Part shown: positions 59,282-64,000 of the stretch, one piece after another | How the letters are laid out: each line of letters begins with the position of its first letter | Position numbering within the stretch: position 1 is the stretch's first letter | Origin: DATKJS01 sp964551995 | Lineage (GTDB): Bacteria > Acidobacteriota > Aminicenantia > Aminicenantales > Saccharicenantaceae | DNA: 64,000 nt | Assembly (NCBI GenBank): GCA_964551995.1 | Contig: CAZKFD010000013.1 | Span: 186,001-250,000, forward strand | Direction of reading: 5' to 3' | Program-made: the position numbers and the translations under genes | Notes under the pieces: generated by a model | Seen by the model: only the letters and a program-made list of their open reading frames with translations | The model's database searches: none | What the model was told of the DNA's origin: nothing

Positions 59282-61542
59282 CGCCGAAAACCGAACACCG
59301 GCCGAACGAGATCCTGAAGAAAGAGTCCCTCGCCCCGGCCATCACCCGTTTTGAGGTCTACGTGCCTTTGATCGCCCGGAGCGTCAGGCCCGGGCAGTTC
59401 GTCGTCGTCCGGGCGGATGATTACGCCGAGAGGATCCCCCTGACTGTCGCCGACCGTGACCCCGAGCGGGGCTCCATCACCCTGATCGTGCAGATCGTCG
59501 GCGTTTCCACGCGGAAGATGGACAAGCTGTCCGTCGGGGAGGCCTTCCTGGACGTGGTCGGCCCCCTTGGCCGCCCGACCGAGATCCATAAGGCGGGGAC
59601 AGTCCTCTGCATCGGGGGCGGCGTCGGGATCGCTCCGGTGTACCCGATCACCAAAGCTTTCCGGGAGGCCGGAAACCGCATCCTGTCCATCCTGGGCGCC
59701 AAGACCAAGGAGATGCTCATCCTGGAGACCGAGATGCGGGCCGTGAGCGACGAGCTGTACATCACGACGGACGACGGCACCGCCGGCCGGCACGGCTTCG
59801 TGACGGACGAGCTCCGGAGGCTGATCGACGAGAAGGTGGGAATCGACCTCGTCGTCGCCATCGGCCCCGCGATCATGATGAAGAACGTCTGCGAGATGAC
59901 GAGGGCGCACGGCATCCCCACCATCGTCAGCCTGAACTCGCTCATGGTCGACGGCACGGGCATGTGCGGCTGCTGCCGCATCCGGGTCGGCGATGAGACG
60001 AAGTTCGTCTGTGTCGACGGACCCGAGTTCGACGGCCACCAGGTGGATTTCTCCGAGCTCTTCAAGAGGGCCGGCATGTACGCCCGGGAGGAGCACCGGG
60101 CGATGTGGGACCATGAGTGTCGGCTCTTGGAGGCCGAGAAGAAGCTCAAGAAGTCCAACCGCCGCGAACCGATGCCTAAGCAGGACCCCAAGCTCCGCAT
60201 CCAGAACTTCGACGAGGTGGCCCTGGGCTACAACAAGGAGGCTGCCGTGCACGAGGCCTCCCGCTGTCTCGGCTGCAAGAAGCCGCCCTGCATCGCGGGC
60301 TGCCCCGTGGATATCGACATTCCGGCCTTCGTCGATCTCATCCGCCACGGCGATTTCATCGGGGCCATTCACAAGATCAAGGAGAAAAACAGCCTGCCCG
60401 CGATCTGCGGCCGGGTCTGCCCCCAGGAAGAGCAGTGCGAGGCCGTCTGCGTTCTGTCGAAGAAGGGGCAGCCTATCGCCATCGGCCGGCTGGAACGTTT
60501 CGTGGCCGATTACGAATTCCAGCAGGGGGACGTGCGCGTCCCGCCGAGCCCGAAGCCGACCGGGAAAAAGGTCGCCGTCATCGGGGCCGGCCCCGCCGGG
60601 CTCGCCGCGGCCGGCGACTTAGCCAAGATGGGGCACAAGGTCACGCTCCTCGAGGCGCTGCACAAGCCGGGGGGCGTCCTGGTCTACGGCATTCCCGAGT
60701 TCCGGCTCCCCAAATGGATCGTCCAACGGGAGAGTGAGTACGTCGCCAAGCTGGGGGTCGAGATCGAGGTGAGCCAGATCGTGGGGAAGGCCGTCACCAT
60801 CGACGGCCTCCTCCAAAACGGCTTCGACGCCGTCTTCGTCGGCACCGGCGCGGGCCTGCCGTACTTCATGAAGATCCCGGGGGAGAACCTGAACGGGGTC
60901 TACTCCGCCAACGAGTTCCTCACCCGCGTGAACCTCATGAAGGCTTATCTTTTCCCCGAATACAACACGCCCGTCCATTACGGCCGGAACATCGCCGTCG
61001 TGGGAGGCGGGAATGTGGCCATGGATTCCGCCCGGACGTGCCTCCGCCTGGGCGCGGAAAATGTCTACCTGATCTACCGCCGGGCCCGGGAGCAGATGCC
61101 CGCCCGCGCGGAGGAGATCGAGAACGCCTTCGAGGAAGGCGTTCAGCCGCGTCTGCTGACGCACCCCGTCCGCATCCTGGGAAACGAGAAGGGGTGGGTC
61201 AAGGAAATCGAGTGCATCCGGATGGAGCTGGGGGAGCCGGACGCGTCGGGGAGGAGACGGCCCGTTCCGGTCCCGGGCTCCGAGCACCGGATCGAAGTCG
61301 ACATGGTCATCGTGGCCATCGGCCAGGGACCCAATCCCCTCCTCATCCGGGCGACGCCCGATCTGGCGCTGACAAAATACGGGAATATCGTCGCCGACGA
61401 GCAAAATTGCAAGACCTCGAAGAAGGGCGTTTTCGCGGGAGGCGACATCGTCACCGGCGCCGCCACCGTCATCCTGGCGATGGGGGCCGGGAAGCGGGCC
61501 GCGAAAGCGATCGACGAGTATCTGAAAGACGGGAAGTGGTGA
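59278..61542 (+). CDS. nfnAB: Fused NfnAB-type NADH-dependent ferredoxin:NADP oxidoreductase
   Basis: A 754-residue fusion. Residues 1-285 are an FNR-like domain with FAD/NAD motifs (CIGGGVGIAPVYPI) and [2Fe-2S] ligands near Cys230-233 and 245, as NfnA. Residues 300-410 hold two [4Fe-4S] sets (Cys330, 333, 338, 342 and 377, 381, 387, 391) and residues 430-754 a GltD-like flavoprotein (AVIGAGPAGLAAAG, AVVGGGNVAMDSAR), as NfnB. NfnAB uses electron bifurcation between NADPH, NAD and ferredoxin. Simple glutamate synthase small-subunit function is less likely, as no large subunit is adjacent. Its ATG overlaps the hybrid kinase. Confidence 0.9.
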   Translation: MTPKTEHRPNEILKKESLAPAITRFEVYVPLIARSVRPGQFVVVRADDYAERIPLTVADRDPERGSITLIVQIVGVSTRKMDKLSVGEAFLDVVGPLGRPTEIHKAGTVLCIGGGVGIAPVYPITKAFREAGNRILSILGAKTKEMLILETEMRAVSDELYITTDDGTAGRHGFVTDELRRLIDEKVGIDLVVAIGPAIMMKNVCEMTRAHGIPTIVSLNSLMVDGTGMCGCCRIRVGDETKFVCVDGPEFDGHQVDFSELFKRAGMYAREEHRAMWDHECRLLEAEKKLKKSNRREPMPKQDPKLRIQNFDEVALGYNKEAAVHEASRCLGCKKPPCIAGCPVDIDIPAFVDLIRHGDFIGAIHKIKEKNSLPAICGRVCPQEEQCEAVCVLSKKGQPIAIGRLERFVADYEFQQGDVRVPPSPKPTGKKVAVIGAGPAGLAAAGDLAKMGHKVTLLEALHKPGGVLVYGIPEFRLPKWIVQRESEYVAKLGVEIEVSQIVGKAVTIDGLLQNGFDAVFVGTGAGLPYFMKIPGENLNGVYSANEFLTRVNLMKAYLFPEYNTPVHYGRNIAVVGGGNVAMDSARTCLRLGAENVYLIYRRAREQMPARAEEIENAFEEGVQPRLLTHPVRILGNEKGWVKEIECIRMELGEPDASGRRRPVPVPGSEHRIEVDMVIVAIGQGPNPLLIRATPDLALTKYGNIVADEQNCKTSKKGVFAGGDIVTGAATVILAMGAGKRAAKAIDEYLKDGKW

Positions 61543-61562
61543 GGCCCCCGGGGGCCGCTCAC
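61539..61562. terminator. Bidirectional hairpin between nfnAB and hypA
   Basis: GTGAG-GCCCCC pairs with GGGGGC-CG-CTCAC, a long near-perfect stem with a 2-nt bulge, spanning the convergent stops. It has no T run on either side, so strength is uncertain. Confidence 0.5.
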
Positions 61563-61912
61563 GGGTCGGGGACTTCGACTTCGATCTTCTCGATAAAGAT
61601 GTCCATGCCCCCGAGCAGCTCGACGTCGCCGGAGCCGCAGGTTCTGCAGGCGTAGGGGGGCTCTTCCGGGAACGATTCCCCGCCGCAGCGGCGGCACCGG
61701 AAAGCGAAGGGGACGATCTCGATCTCGAGGCGTGCCTCTTCGGCGATGGTCCCTTTCTTAAACGTCTCGAACGCCGATTCGAGGAGATCGGGCACGACTC
61801 CCGAGAGGCGTCCGACGCGGAGCTTCACCCCCGTGATCTTGAGGGCCTTCGCTTCGCGCGCCCTCTCCTCGAGGACGTCGAAGAGGTTGGTGACGATCGA
61901 AAGCTCATGCAC
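61559..61912 (-). CDS. hypA: Hydrogenase maturation nickel metallochaperone HypA
   Basis: Delivers nickel to [NiFe] hydrogenase with HypB. The 117-residue protein has the N-terminal MHELSIVTNLFDVL with the nickel-binding His2-Glu3 and a zinc ribbon CRRCGGESF...CRTCGSGD (two CxxC pairs). The start is GTG 61912, overlapping the hypB stop. It ends tail-to-tail with nfnAB. Confidence 0.95.
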   Translation of the reverse strand: MHELSIVTNLFDVLEERAREAKALKITGVKLRVGRLSGVVPDLLESAFETFKKGTIAEEARLEIEIVPFAFRCRRCGGESFPEEPPYACRTCGSGDVELLGGMDIFIEKIEVEVPDP

Positions 61913-62576
61913 GGCCAGCCCTCATGCTGTCCAGGGCGCCGGCGAAGAAGGACGCGAGGCCGTCCATACCTTCGCCGCGGAGGGCGGAGACGCGGAAGAC
62001 CTTGAGCCGGGGGTTGATCGACAGGGCTTCAGCGGCCGCTTTCTCCGGGTTGAACGGCAGATAGGGGATGAGGTCGGTCTTGCTCAGGATGAGCACGTCG
62101 GCGGTGAGGAAGGCCTTCGGGTACTTGGCGGGCTTGTCGTCTCCCTCCGGGGCCGAGAGGAGGACGCATCTCAGCTTTTCGCCGAGGTCGAAGCTGGCCG
62201 GGCAGACGAGGTTCCCGACGTTCTCGATGAAGAGCATGTCGACGTCCGCGGGGACGTCCGCCAGGACCCGGCCGACCATCCGCGCCTCGAGATGGCAGGC
62301 CCCGCCGGTCGTGATCTGCCAGGCGGCGATGCCCATGGCCCGGATGCGCTCGGCGTCGCGCTCGGTTTCGATGTCGCCCTCGATGACGGCGATCCTGTAC
62401 CGATCCCTGAGCCTCTCCGCCAGGCCTTCGAGGAGGGTCGTCTTGCCCGAGCCTGGTGAGCTCAGCAGGTTGACGCCCAGGATGCCGCGGCTGCCGAGCT
62501 TTTCCCTGATCTCCGCGGCGACCTGCTTGTTCGTGCCGAGGAGATCCTCGAGGACCAGGACGTCCTTCTTGCTCAT
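61905..62576 (-). CDS. hypB: Hydrogenase maturation GTPase HypB
   Basis: The GTPase that drives nickel insertion. From ATG 62576 it is 223 residues with P-loop LLSSPGSGKTTLLE, ENVGNLVCPASFDLGE with the conserved Cys, and TKTDLIPY written here as SKTDLIPYLPF. It lacks an N-terminal poly-His nickel-storage stretch. ATGA overlap with the protease stop supports this start; the longer frame upstream is a shadow of the protease gene. Confidence 0.95.
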   Translation of the reverse strand: MSKKDVLVLEDLLGTNKQVAAEIREKLGSRGILGVNLLSSPGSGKTTLLEGLAERLRDRYRIAVIEGDIETERDAERIRAMGIAAWQITTGGACHLEARMVGRVLADVPADVDMLFIENVGNLVCPASFDLGEKLRCVLLSAPEGDDKPAKYPKAFLTADVLILSKTDLIPYLPFNPEKAAAEALSINPRLKVFRVSALRGEGMDGLASFFAGALDSMRAGRA

Positions 62577-63097
62577 GGTTCGAGCCCCTTCTTCGTCTGC
62601 TCTGTCCTTATGAACTCCTCGAGGAAGCGGAGGGCCTCCCGGAGGTCCGCTTTCGCCCCGGGCGAAAGCCCTTCCCCGATCTCCCAACGGTGCCCCCGGA
62701 TTCCCAGGACGTGGGCCTTCGGGCTTTTTCCGTAGAGCGCAGCGCAGACGGCCAGGACGGCACCGGGCCCGAGGGCATGAGTCATCGCTGGCATTGACGC
62801 CTCCGGCTCGACCTCCGCCCACATAAACGGGGTCCGGATGTCCCTCGCGGCATCCACGAAAACGACCATGTCGTGTGTGGCGCAGCTCAGGGCGTCCTCC
62901 ACGTTGAGCTGATAGTCGGCGTCGCAGGTCACCCCGGGAAGTCCGAGGGCTTCGAGGCGTTTGGCCGCTTCGACCCCCAGTCCATCGTCCGTGCGGCCGG
63001 GGTTGCCGATGCCCAGGACGAGGATCGCGGCCGCCGGCTCCTGGACCCGCGAGGCTACCGGGCTTTCCTTTCGAGGACGGTTCCTGCCTCGTCGCAC
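62573..63097 (-). CDS. Hydrogenase maturation protease
   Basis: Cleaves the C-terminal extension of the [NiFe] large subunit after metal insertion. The 174-residue protein has LVLGIGNPGRTDDGLGVEA, the nickel-binding Asp/Glu site, an internal VVFVDAARD segment and the THALGPG loop. The only reasonable start is GTG 63097, within the end of the hydrogenase gene (43-nt overlap). It is probably specific to the adjacent large subunit. Confidence 0.9.
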   Translation of the reverse strand: MRRGRNRPRKESPVASRVQEPAAAILVLGIGNPGRTDDGLGVEAAKRLEALGLPGVTCDADYQLNVEDALSCATHDMVVFVDAARDIRTPFMWAEVEPEASMPAMTHALGPGAVLAVCAALYGKSPKAHVLGIRGHRWEIGEGLSPGAKADLREALRFLEEFIRTEQTKKGLEP

Positions 63098-64000
63098 AGA
63101 GTGACCTCGAGGGGCATATGGCCGAGGGCGTGAGTGGCGCAGCTGAGGCACGGGTCGTAGGCCCGGATGGCGACTTCGACGCGGTTGAGCATCCCCTCGG
63201 TGATCTCGGGGCGCCGGGACAGCATGTTCTCGGCCACCCACCGCACGGCCCTGTTCATGGGCTCGTTGTTGTTCGTCGTGGAAACGATCAGATTGGCCAT
63301 CGTGATCTGGTCGTCGGCGTTGACGCGGTAATGATGGAAGAGCGTTCCCCGGGGCGCTTCGATGAGCCCCACGCCCTCGGCCGCCTTCCGGCCCCGGCGG
63401 ACGAGCTCGCTCCCCGTGATATCCTTGTCCCGGAGAAGCTCCCTGATGACCTCGGACGCGTGAAGGAGCTCGATGAGCCGCGCCCAGTGGGTGTGAAGGG
63501 ACATGTTATTGGGCTTCCCGTCCGTGTACGCCTTGAAGGTCTCGAACTCCTTCTGCGCCAGAGGCGAGGGGATGTGGTCGCAGGTGTTGAGCCGGGCCAA
63601 TGGCCCCACGCGGTACCAGCCGGCGGCCTTGCCGAGCGAGCGGAGGTACGGAAACTTCATGTAGCTCCACGGCCGGACCTCCTCTCCGATATGCTTGAGG
63701 TAGTCCTGGTAATCCACGTCGTTCAGGACCTTGCGTCCGTCGGCATCGACCGCCCGGAGGACGCCGTGGTAGAAATCCAGCGCGCCGTCTTGGCGGACGA
63801 GGCTCAGGTGGTTGGACGGGAAGGCGGCGAAACCGTCCACGACATCCCTGTTTTTCCGGTGATAGTCCTTGAAGACCCCGATGGCCCCCTGCCCCCAGGC
63901 GATCATCTGATCGATGTTGAGGGGCGACGGTCCCTTGAGCAAGCGGTCCCGGTCCTCCGCCGTCAAGCTCTTGTTGACGCCGCCGGGGACGGCGCCCGTG
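63055..64000 (-). CDS. [NiFe] hydrogenase large subunit, C-terminal part (group 3 type)
   Basis: The frame is open to the window edge; about 315 residues are visible. The reading enters with GAVPGGVNKSLTAEDRD, a conserved segment of HoxH/MvhA/FrhA-type large subunits, and ends with the distal nickel-binding pair DPCLSCATHAL (Cys-x2-Cys) followed by GHMPLEV and a short extension for the protease to remove. There is no selenocysteine in the visible site. The bidirectional NAD(P)-linked or F420-non-reducing subgroup is likely, but the small subunit and diaphorase are off the window. The visible TTG at 63966 is not the start. Confidence 0.9.
   Translation of the reverse strand, partial: TGAVPGGVNKSLTAEDRDRLLKGPSPLNIDQMIAWGQGAIGVFKDYHRKNRDVVDGFAAFPSNHLSLVRQDGALDFYHGVLRAVDADGRKVLNDVDYQDYLKHIGEEVRPWSYMKFPYLRSLGKAAGWYRVGPLARLNTCDHIPSPLAQKEFETFKAYTDGKPNNMSLHTHWARLIELLHASEVIRELLRDKDITGSELVRRGRKAAEGVGLIEAPRGTLFHHYRVNADDQITMANLIVSTTNNNEPMNRAVRWVAENMLSRRPEITEGMLNRVEVAIRAYDPCLSCATHALGHMPLEVTLCDEAGTVLERKAR

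Noticed and set aside
59278..61542. Glutamate synthase small subunit
   Set aside because: The N-terminal FNR-like domain with [2Fe-2S] ligands and the lack of a large subunit fit NfnAB better.
1..64000. CRISPR arrays, insertion sequences or rRNA genes
   Set aside because: No regularly spaced repeats, transposase frames or rRNA sequence were seen on reading through.

Overview
This is a high-GC chromosomal window that looks like the core genome of a diderm, fermentative or anaerobic bacterium. The diderm inference rests on an LptD homologue and a predicted outer-membrane beta-barrel protein. The anaerobic inference rests on a NAD(P)- or F420-type [NiFe] hydrogenase, an NfnAB-type transhydrogenase, a hydrogenase-like H-cluster sensor kinase, SelB, and an ATP synthase c subunit with sodium-binding residues. 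An Acidobacteriota/Aminicenantes-like affiliation would fit, but nothing here proves it. No IS element, prophage or CRISPR array was seen.

Layout. 0-7.2 kb: the C-terminal part of SelB, then a minus-strand operon (GTPase related to cyclic 2,3-diphosphoglycerate synthetase, carbamate kinase, ornithine carbamoyltransferase, a large unknown protein) and a YfcE-like phosphodiesterase. 7.3-22.9 kb: tRNA-Val(GAC) and a long, tightly packed plus-strand housekeeping run, thrS-infC-rpmI-rplT-pheS-pheT-zapB-zapA-(possible 6S RNA)-rny-ymdB-xseA-xseB-ispA-dxs-tlyA-nadK. 23-24.4 kb: trxA-trxB. 24.4-27.1 kb, minus strand: atpI-atpB-atpE and a YihY family membrane protein, without b subunit or F1 genes. 27.2-30.1 kb: a small membrane protein, atpZ and lptD. 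30.1-37.6 kb, minus strand: purF, a Trm112-like protein, an SH3/beta-barrel protein and carAB. 37.7-43.7 kb: a DUF1573 protein, a YggU protein, dprA, topA, xerC/D and a ComEA-like secreted protein. 43.7-45 kb: rdgB and mgtC. 45.2-52.5 kb: eno, an Rrf2 regulator coupled to pstSCAB, and gdhA.

The most distinctive part is 52.6-64 kb. It carries a thioredoxin-fold [2Fe-2S] protein, a split ThDP decarboxylase, a response regulator with a Cys-rich front domain, a ferredoxin/[FeFe]-hydrogenase-like/histidine-kinase fusion, a second response regulator, a receiver-PAS-kinase hybrid, and a fused NfnAB. Convergent to these lie hypA, hypB, a maturation protease and the C-terminal part of a [NiFe] hydrogenase large subunit. 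The arrangement suggests an H2- or redox-sensing phosphorelay co-transcribed with the NfnAB enzyme that balances ferredoxin, NADH and NADPH, next to a bidirectional hydrogenase.

Several genes have sigma70-like -10 boxes 6-9 nt from the start codon (atpI, lptD, purF), which suggests leaderless transcripts. carA has no canonical in-frame start codon, and infC starts with ATT. All functions are assigned by reading motifs; no database search was run.
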